Source: DYTO01 sp040757795 (GTDB lineage: Archaea > Hadarchaeota > Hadarchaeia > Hadarchaeales > Hadarchaeaceae). Taken from it: DNA of 34,996 nt. The stretch's first letter is position 1. Every line of letters begins with the position of its first letter. The notes beneath the pieces are model-generated. The model searched no databases and was not told the origin of the DNA. It saw only the letters and a list, made by a program, of their open reading frames with translations. Position numbers and translations under genes: made by a program. The stretch spans positions 1 to 34,996 of the forward strand of contig JBFLWG010000006.1 of NCBI GenBank assembly GCA_040757795.1, written 5' to 3'. This document shows, one piece after another, positions 7,371-15,930 of this stretch.

Positions 7371-7864
7371 TGTCTAAAGTTTTCATCTACGGGGACAACA
7401 TAACCACAGACGACATAATCGCGGGTCGCTACCTCGTCAAGCACGAGATAGACTACTGGGGTAAGCACGCGATGGAGAACATCGACCCCGACTTCACGAA
7501 AAAAGTTGAGAAGGGCGACGTGATTGTTGGCGGGAAGAACTTCGGCTGCGGCTCAAGCAGGGAGCAGGCCCCGATAGCCCTGAAGGCTGCTGGCGTTTCG
7601 GCTGTCGTGGCAGAGTCCTTCGCCAGAATATTTTACAGGAACTCCATCAACCAGGGGCTGCCTGTGCTCGCTTGCCCGGGCATCTCGAAGGAGTTCAAGG
7701 CGTCCGACAAAATCAAGGTTAATCTGGAAAAGGGTGAGGTAAAGAATGAAAGGACTGGTAAGGTCTTCAAGACACAGCCCCTCCCAGAATTCATCATGAA
7801 AATTTTGATGGCAGGAGGTCTCGCCTCCTACATGAAAAAATCTTCCGGAAAAGTTAGAGACTGA
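7370..7864 (+). CDS. leuD: 3-Isopropylmalate dehydratase-type small subunit
   Basis: Swivel-domain partner of the large subunit, completing the hydro-lyase active site. The protein is 164 residues from the ATG that overlaps the leuC stop; a GTG three bases earlier is also possible. Family motifs are YGDNITTDDIIAGRYL near the N-terminus and GGKNFGCGSSREQAP with the conserved substrate-binding Ser/Arg region. The loop that discriminates substrates reads YLVK (residues 21-24). In characterised archaeal enzymes YLRT goes with homoaconitate and YLV-type loops with isopropylmalate, so isopropylmalate or citramalate chemistry is favoured. That reading is inference from family knowledge. The next gene starts 4 bp downstream. 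Confidence 0.92.
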   Translation: MSKVFIYGDNITTDDIIAGRYLVKHEIDYWGKHAMENIDPDFTKKVEKGDVIVGGKNFGCGSSREQAPIALKAAGVSAVVAESFARIFYRNSINQGLPVLACPGISKEFKASDKIKVNLEKGEVKNERTGKVFKTQPLPEFIMKILMAGGLASYMKKSSGKVRD

Positions 7865-7868
7865 TATT

Positions 7869-8951
7869 TTGCACACAGTTACTTTGATTTCGGGAGATGG
7901 TGTCGGGCCGGAGGTCATCGCTGCGGCCAAGCTCTGCATCGAGGCGACCGGCGTTAATATTGTTTGGGAGGAGGCCGAGGCAGGCGCCAAGGTCATGGAA
8001 AAGTCTAGCACTCCTCTTCCATCTGAAGTTCTGAAATCTGTGAAGCGGAACAAAGTGGCTCTGAAGGGTCCAATTACGACGCCCGTGGGGTCGGGCTTCA
8101 GAAGCGTGAATGTTGCCCTGAGAAAGGAGCTTGACCTCTACGCCTGCGTGAGGCCGTGCAAGTGGTATCCAGGCGTCCGCTCGAAATACACTGATATAAA
8201 CCTCGTCGTGGTCAGGGAGAACACCGAGGACCTTTACTCGGGGGTGGAGTTCCAAGTGGATGCTCCCGAGACAGAGGACCTGATAAAGTTCGTCCGGGGG
8301 AAGGTCGGGGCGAAGGTGAGAGAGGACTCCGGCATCAGCCTGAAGACGATCTCGCGCAAGGCTTCCGAAAGAATAGTGAAGTTCGCCTTCAGGTATGCGG
8401 GGATCCACGGCAGGAGGAAGGTCACGGCCGTTCACAAGGCCAACATCCTGAAGTTCTCGGACGGGCTCTTTCTGGAGTCGTCCCGGAAGGTCGCCCAGCA
8501 GTTCCCCAATATAGAGTTCGAGGACAGGATAGTCGACAACATGTGTATGCAGCTTGTGCAGAAGCCGCACCTTTACGACATAATAGTCACGCCCAACCTC
8601 TACGGCGACATCCTCTCCGACCTCTGTGCGGGACTGGTAGGCGGGCTGGGGGTGGCGCCCAGCGTGAACATCGGTGACGAGTTCGCGGTATTCGAGCCGA
8701 CGCATGGTTCAGCCCCGAAGTACGCCGGGCTCAACAAGGTCAACCCCACGGCCACGATACTCTCCGGCGCCATGATGTTGGAGCACCTCGGCGAGGACAA
8801 GGCTGCGAGGAAAGTTGAGCAGGCGGTTGCGAAGGTCATCCGGGAAGGCAAAAACGTCACCCACGATTTCAAGGAAGACCCCGACGACCCCTCGGCAGTC
8901 GGCACCAGAGAGATGGCAGAGGCCGTCGCGAAAGAGATTGAATTACTTTAG
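7869..8951 (+). CDS. Isocitrate/homoisocitrate-type NAD(P) dehydrogenase
   Basis: Oxidative decarboxylase of the isocitrate/isopropylmalate dehydrogenase family, 360 residues. The substrate signature RSVNVALRKELDLYACVRP (Ser79, Asn81, Arg85) is of the isocitrate type, not the isopropylmalate type. RENTEDLYSGVE and the metal-binding DILSDLCAGLVGG follow. The cofactor segment HGSAPKYAG (Lys284-Tyr285) matches the NADP determinants Lys344-Tyr345 of E. coli isocitrate dehydrogenase, so NADP may be preferred. The start is a TTG 4 bp after the leuD stop, the only good start upstream of the ISGDGVGPEV nucleotide-binding turn. It lies in an operon with leuCD. Isocitrate, homoisocitrate or methylmalate-type substrates remain possible. 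Confidence 0.85.
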   Translation: MHTVTLISGDGVGPEVIAAAKLCIEATGVNIVWEEAEAGAKVMEKSSTPLPSEVLKSVKRNKVALKGPITTPVGSGFRSVNVALRKELDLYACVRPCKWYPGVRSKYTDINLVVVRENTEDLYSGVEFQVDAPETEDLIKFVRGKVGAKVREDSGISLKTISRKASERIVKFAFRYAGIHGRRKVTAVHKANILKFSDGLFLESSRKVAQQFPNIEFEDRIVDNMCMQLVQKPHLYDIIVTPNLYGDILSDLCAGLVGGLGVAPSVNIGDEFAVFEPTHGSAPKYAGLNKVNPTATILSGAMMLEHLGEDKAARKVEQAVAKVIREGKNVTHDFKEDPDDPSAVGTREMAEAVAKEIELL

Positions 8952-9523
8952 GCCGCCGGCAGCAGTATCACGATTGACGGGTACGCCGTGAAAAACAGGA
9001 AGACTATCGACGCCGGCACAAGCAAGAATTGCTCCAACCTCCTCGCCCTGTCTATTTCCACATGGCTGATTTTTGAGTTGGGGGAGACATACATCAAAAT
9101 AGTGGTAATGACAAGCGCAGACCAGGCAATAATTAGTGTGACAGAACCCAACAAAGAGATGCTTTCAGCTATGATTTCCCCAGCAAAAAATTTTCTCGCG
9201 AAGTAAAACACGCTGAAAAAGCTTATGGCGACGGCAGTGATGAACCAAAATTTCACCCAGGGCGGGACGTCTTTTGGCTGTTTTTTCTTGAACGCTCTCG
9301 CGTGCATGACCCGCAGCGACTGGATCCTGAAGACGACGGTGAACATGAGCGGTCCCGGAAGGCTCCAGCTGGACACAAACATCCCCAGTGAGGCGGGCGA
9401 AGTCGGGTAACTTGGGAAGCTCGGCACTATCAGCAGGAAAAATGAAAGAAAGAAACAAAATGCGAGAATTGCTGTCGCCATAGCACCGACAAGGCTAACA
9501 AGCCTGAATCTTTCTGCGTTCAC
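8948..9523 (-). CDS. Integral membrane protein, unknown function
   Basis: A 191-residue protein that I do not recognise. It is strongly hydrophobic, with about five predicted membrane spans near residues 8-33, 50-67, 88-110, 120-145 and 165-190. A basic cytosolic loop with KKKQPKDVP lies after the second span. It is transcribed against its neighbours; its stop overlaps the stop of the upstream dehydrogenase by 4 bp. The gap to the next, divergent gene is only 54 bp. There are no catalytic motifs or cysteine pairs. Hydrophobicity and codon use support a real gene. Confidence 0.7.
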   Translation of the reverse strand: MNAERFRLVSLVGAMATAILAFCFFLSFFLLIVPSFPSYPTSPASLGMFVSSWSLPGPLMFTVVFRIQSLRVMHARAFKKKQPKDVPPWVKFWFITAVAISFFSVFYFARKFFAGEIIAESISLLGSVTLIIAWSALVITTILMYVSPNSKISHVEIDRARRLEQFLLVPASIVFLFFTAYPSIVILLPAA

Positions 9524-9577
9524 CTGCTCACCAAATGCCTAATTTAAGAACGGCGAGATATAAGACTACTGAGAGAG

Positions 9578-10708
9578 ATGAAGCACAAAATTGCATTGTT
9601 GCCTGGGGACGGGATAGGCCCGGAAGTGCTGAGAGAAGGTGTCAAGGCGCTGACGGCCGTGGCGGATTCCGTGAAGGGCCTCGGCTTTGATTTCACCAGC
9701 TTCCCATACGGCGCCGAGCACTACTTGAAGACAAAGGAGCTCGTGCCGGAGAGCGGGCTGAAGGAGCTTTCCAGGACAGAGGCCATCTACCTCGGTGCTC
9801 TCGGTGACCCACGGGTCCAGACTGGGCTGCTGGAGCAGGAGATTTTGCTGAAGCTCAGGTTCTACTTTGACCAGTACATAAACCTCAGGCCGGTGAAGCT
9901 CTACCCTGGCGTCCCATGCCCGCTGAAGGGGAAGGGGCCGGAGCACGTAAATTTCTACGTTGTGAGAGAGAACACTGAGGACTTTTACGTTGCGATAGGA
10001 GGCAGGGCAGGCAAGGGTACGAAGGCCAAGCACGAGATTATGCGCTCGATCTACAAAGTGAAGTTTGACCTCGACATAGACGTGGACGGCGACGAGCTTG
10101 CATACCAGCTGGGCGTTGTGAGCCGGAAGGGGGCTGAGCGGGCGTTCCGTTACGCGTTCGAGCTGGCGGTGAGGAAGGGCAAGAAGCGGGTTACGTCGGT
10201 GGACAAGGCCAACGTGCTCAGCCACGTCTACAACCTCTGGCGAGAGGTTTTCCAGAAGGTCGCCGGAGATTACCCCAACATAGAGACGGAGTTCGCGTTC
10301 GTCGACGCCATCACAATGTGGTTTGTGAAAAATCCCGAGTGGTACCAAGTCGTCGTGACCCCGAACATGTTCGGCGACATAATCACGGACCTCGGCGCCA
10401 TGATTCAAGGAGGGATGGGCCTTGCTCCGGGAGGCAACATTAACCCGAAGGGAGTCAGCATGTTCGAGCCCATCCATGGTTCAGCCCCCAAGCATGCGGG
10501 GAAGAACGTCGCCAATCCCATTGCTGCGATTCTGGCGGGTCAGATGATGCTGGAGCACCTCGGAGAGCTGAGTGCGGCGGACCTTTTGGAGCGCGCCGTG
10601 GTCGAGGTCCTGAAGGAGGGAGAGGTCAGGACTTACGACTTGGGCGGGAAATCAAAGACTTCAGAAGTCGGAGACGCCGTGGCCTCCAAGGTGAAAGAGC
10701 TGGCTTAG
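9578..10708 (+). CDS. leuB: 3-Isopropylmalate-type dehydrogenase
   Basis: Member of the isocitrate/isopropylmalate/tartrate dehydrogenase family, 376 residues. In place of the isocitrate-type SxNxxLR it carries LEQEILLKLRFYFDQYINLRP, the pattern of isopropylmalate and tartrate/malate dehydrogenases. Other motifs are LLPGDGIGPEV at the N-terminus, RENTEDFYVA, the metal site FGDIITDLGAMIQGG and HGSAPKHAGKNVANP with Lys305-His306 at the cofactor site. It probably converts 3-isopropylmalate to 2-oxoisocaproate, so leuCD plus this gene would supply the last two pathway-specific steps of leucine synthesis before transamination. No leuA-type synthase is in the window. AT blocks at 9541-9548 and 9556-9563 are candidate BoxA elements. 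ubiX starts 8 bp downstream. Confidence 0.85.
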   Translation: MKHKIALLPGDGIGPEVLREGVKALTAVADSVKGLGFDFTSFPYGAEHYLKTKELVPESGLKELSRTEAIYLGALGDPRVQTGLLEQEILLKLRFYFDQYINLRPVKLYPGVPCPLKGKGPEHVNFYVVRENTEDFYVAIGGRAGKGTKAKHEIMRSIYKVKFDLDIDVDGDELAYQLGVVSRKGAERAFRYAFELAVRKGKKRVTSVDKANVLSHVYNLWREVFQKVAGDYPNIETEFAFVDAITMWFVKNPEWYQVVVTPNMFGDIITDLGAMIQGGMGLAPGGNINPKGVSMFEPIHGSAPKHAGKNVANPIAAILAGQMMLEHLGELSAADLLERAVVEVLKEGEVRTYDLGGKSKTSEVGDAVASKVKELA

Positions 10709-10716
10709 GTGAGGTC

Positions 10717-11277
10717 ATGCGTCTGGTTGTCGCGGTAACTGGTTCAAGCGGAGTTGTTTACGGCGCGAGGTTTCTCGAGGCTTGCAGGGACGTGGGAATC
10801 GAAACAGAGCTGATAGTTTCGAAAGCCGCGGAAATACTGATAAGGCATGAGATGGGGAAGAATGCATCCGCGCTGAAAAAGTTGGCAAAGAAGGTCCATG
10901 AGCCAGACGACCTGAGCGCCCCTGTGGCAAGCGGCTCATACAAGACGGACGGGATGGTGGTGATTCCCTGCAGCATGAAAACTTTGGGGGCAATCGCCAA
11001 CGGCATTGCAGACAACCTGATCACTAGGGCGGCAGATGTCACGCTCAAGCAGGAAAGGAAGCTTGTCATCGTCCCTAGGGAGACCCCGCTGAATCTGATC
11101 CATCTTGAGAACATGGCGAAGCTCAGGAGGGCCGGCGCCACCATCCTTCCTGCCATGCCAGCATTCTATCACAAGCCCGAGAATATCTCCGACTTTGTTG
11201 ACTTCGTTGTCGGGCGGGCCCTCGAGATGTTCGGCGTGGAGCACAGGCTTTACAAGAAGTGGGGCGGCGGAAGATGA
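10717..11277 (+). CDS. ubiX: Flavin prenyltransferase UbiX
   Basis: Makes prenylated FMN, the cofactor of UbiD-type decarboxylases. The 186 residues are normal length. Family motifs are the N-terminal VAVTGSSGVVYGARFLE, LIVSKAAEILI, the substrate-binding VIPCSMKTLGAIANGIADNLITRAADVTLKQ, the VPRETPLNLIHLENM stretch that holds the flavin, and the C-terminal LPAMPAFYHKP. It follows leuB by 8 bp, and its stop overlaps the next ATG (ATGA). No UbiD partner is in the window; in archaea the pair often serves membrane quinone or isoprenoid pathways. Confidence 0.95.
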   Translation: MRLVVAVTGSSGVVYGARFLEACRDVGIETELIVSKAAEILIRHEMGKNASALKKLAKKVHEPDDLSAPVASGSYKTDGMVVIPCSMKTLGAIANGIADNLITRAADVTLKQERKLVIVPRETPLNLIHLENMAKLRRAGATILPAMPAFYHKPENISDFVDFVVGRALEMFGVEHRLYKKWGGGR

Positions 11278-12473
11278 CTGACCAGCTCAGGGTAGAGTTT
11301 GTCCTTTTGGTTGTCATGGCTTTGGATGTAGTGGTGTTCGGCGCGTTTCTCCGCCAGAAATCACCAAGGTATGGAAAGTGGCTGAGAAAGCCTTTTGCAG
11401 CGTTCCTGCTTTTGAACACATTTGTGGCTCTTTTTGGGCTTCTCTGGGAGATCAGCTCAAATGAAAGTTTGCTGGCTGTTTTTGACAAGGCAGAGCTGGG
11501 CGCGATAGCAATAGCTGCGATGTTTTTTTGCGGAATTTCGGCATGGCTGCACAGGCCGGCTTTCAAAGGCTCCTGGATGCCGGAGTTCAAGCTTGCTGCG
11601 AGGGCGAACGCCGTTCTTATCCTCCTGGCGGCGCTGGGTTCCCTGTTCATGGCGGCGGCGGTCCTTTCCCCCTCCGCACAAATTACCGGCAGGCTCCTTG
11701 AGTCTGGGCCGCTGGTCTTGTCCATGCTGACGCTTTTTGCGTTATTGGCTGTGGCATATTCCAGCGTCCTCCTGTGGAGATATTCATCGAAGCAGGAAAG
11801 GAAGGACATGGGATACACGCGGCTTTTGATGGTTTCATTCGACGCGCTTTTCATGCTGTACTTCCTTGTCACACTTGTCCCAAAAGACTCAATCTGGTAC
11901 ACAGTTGTTCACATAACCACGATACCTCCACTGATGGCCATGCTGTATGTCTTCAGCGTGCCGACTGTGCTTGAGAGAATTAGCCCTTCGATAGAAAAGT
12001 CAACCTCGAAGAAGCCAGAGTTTGAGCTTGGCGCCGGGCGGGGATATTTAGTCAAGATCGCCGACAGGGGGGCGGATTTCTTTGTCCACCAGGTAATGCA
12101 CGGGGTATCCGGTTTGTGGATAACAAAAGCCGACCCGGCAAAAGTGCGCGCGCGCTATGGATTGAAGAAGACGCCCACAATCTGGATGAGCTTCAGGAAC
12201 GTCGCCGGGGCCTTAAGCCCTCTTAATCTGGACGAGATAGCGCGGAAGATATCCGAGCTGGAGAAAAAGACAAGAGGAGGGGTGATTTTCATCGACTGCC
12301 TTGACCTGATAAAAACAGTGAACGGGTTTGACAGTACAATGAAGTTTGTCAAGGGAGTCGGGGCCATAAACAAAGCCAGCGGCTGGGCGCTGTTGTTCGA
12401 GGCTGATGCGAACGTGTTCACTCGAGAACAGATGGTTGAAATCGAGAGGGAGCTTGAGGTGGTGGACCTATGA
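11274..12473 (+). CDS. Multispanning membrane protein with C-terminal DUF835 domain
   Basis: The 399-residue protein starts at the ATG that overlaps the ubiX stop; a GTG at 11259 is a weaker choice. Residues 1-240 hold about seven hydrophobic spans, similar in layout to membrane sensor modules. From about residue 254 the soluble part matches DUF835: GRGYLV, HGVSGLWITKADPAKVRARYGL, TPTIWMS, LDEIARKISELEKKTRGGVIFIDCLDLI and the closing EIERELEVVDL. DUF835 proteins are archaeal, are often fused to or located near signalling proteins, and have no established activity. The stop overlaps the next start by ATGA, indicating translational coupling with the second membrane protein and the site-2 protease downstream. 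Confidence 0.82.
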   Translation: MTDQLRVEFVLLVVMALDVVVFGAFLRQKSPRYGKWLRKPFAAFLLLNTFVALFGLLWEISSNESLLAVFDKAELGAIAIAAMFFCGISAWLHRPAFKGSWMPEFKLAARANAVLILLAALGSLFMAAAVLSPSAQITGRLLESGPLVLSMLTLFALLAVAYSSVLLWRYSSKQERKDMGYTRLLMVSFDALFMLYFLVTLVPKDSIWYTVVHITTIPPLMAMLYVFSVPTVLERISPSIEKSTSKKPEFELGAGRGYLVKIADRGADFFVHQVMHGVSGLWITKADPAKVRARYGLKKTPTIWMSFRNVAGALSPLNLDEIARKISELEKKTRGGVIFIDCLDLIKTVNGFDSTMKFVKGVGAINKASGWALLFEADANVFTREQMVEIERELEVVDL

Positions 12474-13858
12474 CTTTGGAGTTAATAGTGTACCTGCTTG
12501 GCGCAATCTTCGGCGCGGCCAATATCGTATTTGCGGCGTACGCCATCAGAAACACCAGGAAACTGAAGGACCCCTTCGGCCATAGGTTGAGGACGTTCGG
12601 GGCAATACTTTTTTCGTCCCTGCTAGTCGTCGGCGCCGCGAACGACCTTCTTGGATTCAAACTGGAAACTGCCATGATTTTCCTTTGGATGGCAGGGTTG
12701 ATGTTTCTTGGCGTAGGGGCGGCGGCGAGATTCTTTGTGCTAAGGGGTGTCCATAAAGCTTCTGTTTCAAAAGTGTTCTCTTTCCGCCACGCGAAGCTGC
12801 ACTCGGCGGGGATTATTGTTCTTCTTCTGGGCACACCATTTTACCTAATGGATGTCAATGCGGCAGGTTATGATTCGTTGACAGTGGCCGCCTTGGCGAG
12901 CTTTGTCGCGGCGTTCACGCTAATGGCAGCGGGAGAGCGCGCTTTGTACAGAGGAATTTGGCGCCTGCCTACACTTGAGAAAAAAGAGCGGAGGCTGCTG
13001 AGGAAGGACATCCAGCTTTTGGCCGCGCGATTGGACCTGACGAACATATATCTCTCGAGCCTTGGGGTGGTTTCCGGGGTGAGGCCGCTCGACACCATCT
13101 TGTCAAGGAACGCTGAGAGCGAGCCGGCCCTGCTCGACGGTTACAAGCTTACATTTGATGGAAGGCTGAAGTTCGAGCCCCTCATGAAGAATTTGGATAG
13201 GATCCACCCGCAGGAGAGGGAGCAGGCGATATTCAGGGCTTTTTCCAAGGCGGACTCGAGCATCTTGGCATCTTACGAGAGGGTGAGCTCCCCCCAGCGG
13301 GCGACCGAGTTGGTCATCGACAGCATGAGCGAGGGGGTCAAAAAGCACGGAGAGACGCTTTATGACTATGCCCTGCCAGCAGTCCTTTTCAAGGGAGTGT
13401 TCCAGCCCCTCCTGATGAAGTGCAGGAGCGAGACGGTCACTTGGGTCAAGGAAAGGGTCACCACGCTAGTGAGGGTTGGCCCTCCAGCAATGTACGAGGG
13501 TGTGCTTGAGCTCCTGTCAGCGGTGGTCGCAGAGAAAAAGCTGAAGACATACAGACAGACCGAGCCGCTCATCTCGGCCCTGAGGGTGTCGCCAGATGGA
13601 GTGGTGGACATCTCCGGCCTTTGCCTTGAGCTTTCACCTCTTCCGCCGGAGGAAAGGATAAAACGCGTGGCGGCAGCATTTGCGAATGTCATGAAGGTCG
13701 CCTACCCTGAAATAGAGAAGGACCTCGGTCCAAAGCAAGCTAAGGGAATTTTTGAAAAGGCGTCCAAGAGCGTGCTGTCAAGGTTCCCCGAGCTGCACAA
13801 GTTGATTCTGGAGGTCCCGAAAGAGGCGCGCCCCAGGCTTCCCAGGAGGAAAAAATAG
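12470..13858 (+). CDS. Membrane protein with helical cytosolic domain, unknown
   Basis: A 462-residue protein not matched to a named family. About five hydrophobic spans lie in residues 1-160. The rest is soluble and mostly helical, containing charged stretches such as EKKERRLLRKDIQ and ending in the basic tail RPRLPRRKK. The N-terminal layout resembles that of the preceding DUF835 protein, but no DUF835 motif is present. It starts in an ATGA overlap with that gene, and its TAG stop abuts the next ATG without a gap, so the membrane proteins and protease should be made together. A role as a sensor or as a protease substrate or regulator is inference. Confidence 0.72.
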   Translation: MTLELIVYLLGAIFGAANIVFAAYAIRNTRKLKDPFGHRLRTFGAILFSSLLVVGAANDLLGFKLETAMIFLWMAGLMFLGVGAAARFFVLRGVHKASVSKVFSFRHAKLHSAGIIVLLLGTPFYLMDVNAAGYDSLTVAALASFVAAFTLMAAGERALYRGIWRLPTLEKKERRLLRKDIQLLAARLDLTNIYLSSLGVVSGVRPLDTILSRNAESEPALLDGYKLTFDGRLKFEPLMKNLDRIHPQEREQAIFRAFSKADSSILASYERVSSPQRATELVIDSMSEGVKKHGETLYDYALPAVLFKGVFQPLLMKCRSETVTWVKERVTTLVRVGPPAMYEGVLELLSAVVAEKKLKTYRQTEPLISALRVSPDGVVDISGLCLELSPLPPEERIKRVAAAFANVMKVAYPEIEKDLGPKQAKGIFEKASKSVLSRFPELHKLILEVPKEARPRLPRRKK

Positions 13859-15022
13859 ATGTCTCGCCCGTCAGTGAGGAAGTTTGAATGCCCAAACTGC
13901 AACCACTCCGACTACAGGATGTCGGCAAGGGAGGTCGGGGAGACGGCTACCGAGAGGTGCCTGAAGTGCGGCGGTGTGATGAAGGTCGCCGGGGAAGATG
14001 TCCCATACTGGCTGTCAGGGCTGCTTGACAGGACATCCAAACACTTTGAGGTTGAGGACTTCATAGCCACTCCAGATAGGGCCGAGCTCGAGGTGTCAGC
14101 CGAGGACGAGAAGAAGTCTTTCAAGTCGCTTTTACACTCCCTAGGCAGCTACGGCTACATCCCGGCGATGAGGAGGTTCGGCGGCTCCACCAAGCTTGTT
14201 GTTCTCAAGCGCCCGGACCTCAGGCCGCACAGGGTTGGGATAAACGCCATCCTGCTTGTTGTAACATTAATTTCGACCTTCATGGCCGGCTACTACTTCC
14301 TCCCCTTCCGGGGAGATGTCGTCTACTCGTTCGCGTTTTCAATTTCGATAATGCTGCTACTGAGCGCCCATGAGCTCGGCCATATAATCGCCGCTAGAGA
14401 GAGCGGCGTCGATGTCAGCCTGCCGTACTTCATCCCCGCCCCTAGCTCTCTCGGCACGTTCGGAGCGTTGATCAACGTCAGGGAGCCGATACCTAGCAGA
14501 GATGAGCTGGTCAGGATGGGCGCGGCCGGTCCTCTGGTTGGTTTCGCGCTGGCCGTCCCAATAACCCTCGTGGGATTGATGAGGTCTGTGCCCGACGCGT
14601 CCGGCATGGGCCTACCTTTCGCCCCGGCAGCTTTCGTCTTGCTCCAGCTGCTTGTCTTCGGGCATGTTCCAGGTGCAATGAGGATAACCCCCCTAGCGCT
14701 GGCAGGATGGGTGGCGATGGTTCTGACGATGTTCAACCTGATCCCGGCCGGGCAGCTAGACGGCGGGCACATCTCAAGGGCGCTGATGGGCAGCAGGAGG
14801 CATTACGCCGTGACGAGGACAATAGGCTTCGCTTTCCTTCTTTCAGGGATTTTCTATATCGAGTCCCCTCTTTGGATCTGGGGATTCCTTATACTGTTTC
14901 TCTTCAGGGGGGAGCACACGGGACCCCTGGATGACGTCTCCAGAATTTCCAGGAGGATGAAAAAGCTGGCGCTGATGTCTTTCATAGTGTTCCTACTATG
15001 CCTTCCCGTCCCGATAGTCTGA
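13859..15022 (+). CDS. Site-2 protease-like M50 metalloprotease with zinc ribbon
   Basis: Intramembrane zinc protease, 387 residues. The N-terminal soluble part starts with a zinc ribbon, CPNC (Cys11, Cys14) and CLKC (Cys34, Cys37). The M50 core follows: the zinc-binding HELGH at residues 171-175 inside a membrane segment, and FNLIPAGQLDGGH (Asn293, Asp301), which supplies the third ligand. There are about seven hydrophobic spans. Family members cut membrane-bound regulators to release signals. The start directly follows the stop of the preceding membrane protein gene, which makes that protein or the DUF835 protein a candidate partner. The zinc ribbon could recognise nucleic acid or substrate; this is unproven. 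Confidence 0.9.
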   Translation: MSRPSVRKFECPNCNHSDYRMSAREVGETATERCLKCGGVMKVAGEDVPYWLSGLLDRTSKHFEVEDFIATPDRAELEVSAEDEKKSFKSLLHSLGSYGYIPAMRRFGGSTKLVVLKRPDLRPHRVGINAILLVVTLISTFMAGYYFLPFRGDVVYSFAFSISIMLLLSAHELGHIIAARESGVDVSLPYFIPAPSSLGTFGALINVREPIPSRDELVRMGAAGPLVGFALAVPITLVGLMRSVPDASGMGLPFAPAAFVLLQLLVFGHVPGAMRITPLALAGWVAMVLTMFNLIPAGQLDGGHISRALMGSRRHYAVTRTIGFAFLLSGIFYIESPLWIWGFLILFLFRGEHTGPLDDVSRISRRMKKLALMSFIVFLLCLPVPIV

Positions 15023-15032
15023 CGGTGTTCAC

Positions 15033-15623
15033 ATGAAGGGAAAGTTCATAACAATAGAAGGGATAGACGGCTGCGGCAAAAGCACACAAACCAGGCTGCT
15101 CTGCCGGTGGCTGAAGTCGACCGGTCGCAATGCGCTTGTGACAGACGAGCCCACGAATGGAAAAATGGGGAGGATAATAAAGAGCATTCTGAAAGGGAAG
15201 CTGAAGGTCCCAATCGAGGTCGAGGCGCTGCTCTTTGCCGCCGACAGGGCGCAGCATGTTTCGGGGCTGATATCCCCTGCCGTCAGGGATGGGTGGGTCG
15301 TGATAAACGAGAGGTACATTTATTCCTCGCGGGCATATCAATTGTCGCGCGGCGTTTCCGAAGATTTTTTGGTGAAGATAAACTCTTACGTTCCGAAGCC
15401 CGACTTGGCGATTTTGATTGACATTTCGGCGGAGGCGGCGCTGGCTAGGATAAAACCATCGCGCAACCTTGACGAGTTCGAGAAGGACTTGAGGCTGCAG
15501 GAGAGCGTGCGTCGAAACTACCTGAGGATGGCGGAGGCTGGCGAGCTGAAGGTCGTGGACGGCGAAAGGTCGAGGGACGAGGTTCAGGCTGAAATAAGGA
15601 AGCTTGTCGGCGCCATACTGTAG
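15033..15623 (+). CDS. tmk: Thymidylate kinase
   Basis: Phosphorylates dTMP to dTDP using ATP. The 196 residues fit the family. Motifs are the P-loop EGIDGCGKSTQ (about residues 9-19), DEPTNGKMG (nucleotide-binding DEPT), FAADRAQH (DR motif) and INERYIYSSRAYQ (ERY). The LID segment, RIKPSRNLDEFEK, follows. The start is 10 bp after the protease stop, so it is probably the last gene of the ubiX-DUF835-protease run. Its link to the membrane-signalling genes is probably only positional. Confidence 0.95.
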   Translation: MKGKFITIEGIDGCGKSTQTRLLCRWLKSTGRNALVTDEPTNGKMGRIIKSILKGKLKVPIEVEALLFAADRAQHVSGLISPAVRDGWVVINERYIYSSRAYQLSRGVSEDFLVKINSYVPKPDLAILIDISAEAALARIKPSRNLDEFEKDLRLQESVRRNYLRMAEAGELKVVDGERSRDEVQAEIRKLVGAIL

Positions 15624-15649
15624 TTTTCATTTCAAAATTTCGCCAGCCT

Positions 15650-15686
15650 TAAATACATTCGTGGACAATATTAATACGGTGTTAAT
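15650..15686 (+). promoter_or_regulatory. RelBE promoter with inverted repeat at the start codon
   Basis: A BoxA-like TTAAATA is at 15650-15656. An inverted repeat follows, TATTAA (15669-15674) and TTAATA (15682-15687), spaced by 7 bp and ending on the ATG. This layout suits autoregulation by the toxin-antitoxin complex. Confidence 0.45.
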
Positions 15687-15929
15687 ATGGTAAAGGCAAT
15701 AGTCAAAATAGACGAAGAGACGAACAAATTGCTCAACACTCTTAAAGCCCAACACGGCCTTAAAGACAAATCCCAAGCGATAAACCAGATGGCCAAGGAA
15801 TACCGAGAACTCATTTTGGAATCAGGAATCAGGCCGGATTATGTGATGAGATGGAGAAAGATACAGAAAAAGAGGATATTGAAGGTAGGCACAGTTCAAG
15901 ATTTTAGAAAAAGATACGGACTGAAATGA
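15687..15929 (+). CDS. RelB-like antitoxin
   Basis: An 80-residue charged protein encoded 1 bp before a RelE-type toxin. The N-terminus (VKAIVKIDEETNKLLNTLKAQHGLKDKSQAINQMAKEY region) has the strand-helix-helix pattern of ribbon-helix-helix antitoxins, and the basic C-terminal half would bind the toxin. The antitoxin-first order, tight spacing and operator-like repeat over the start support the call. The expected role is to neutralise the toxin and repress the operon. The AT-rich codon use differs from the GC-rich flanks, which suggests horizontal arrival. Confidence 0.8.
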   Translation: MVKAIVKIDEETNKLLNTLKAQHGLKDKSQAINQMAKEYRELILESGIRPDYVMRWRKIQKKRILKVGTVQDFRKRYGLK

Positions 15930-15930
15930 G

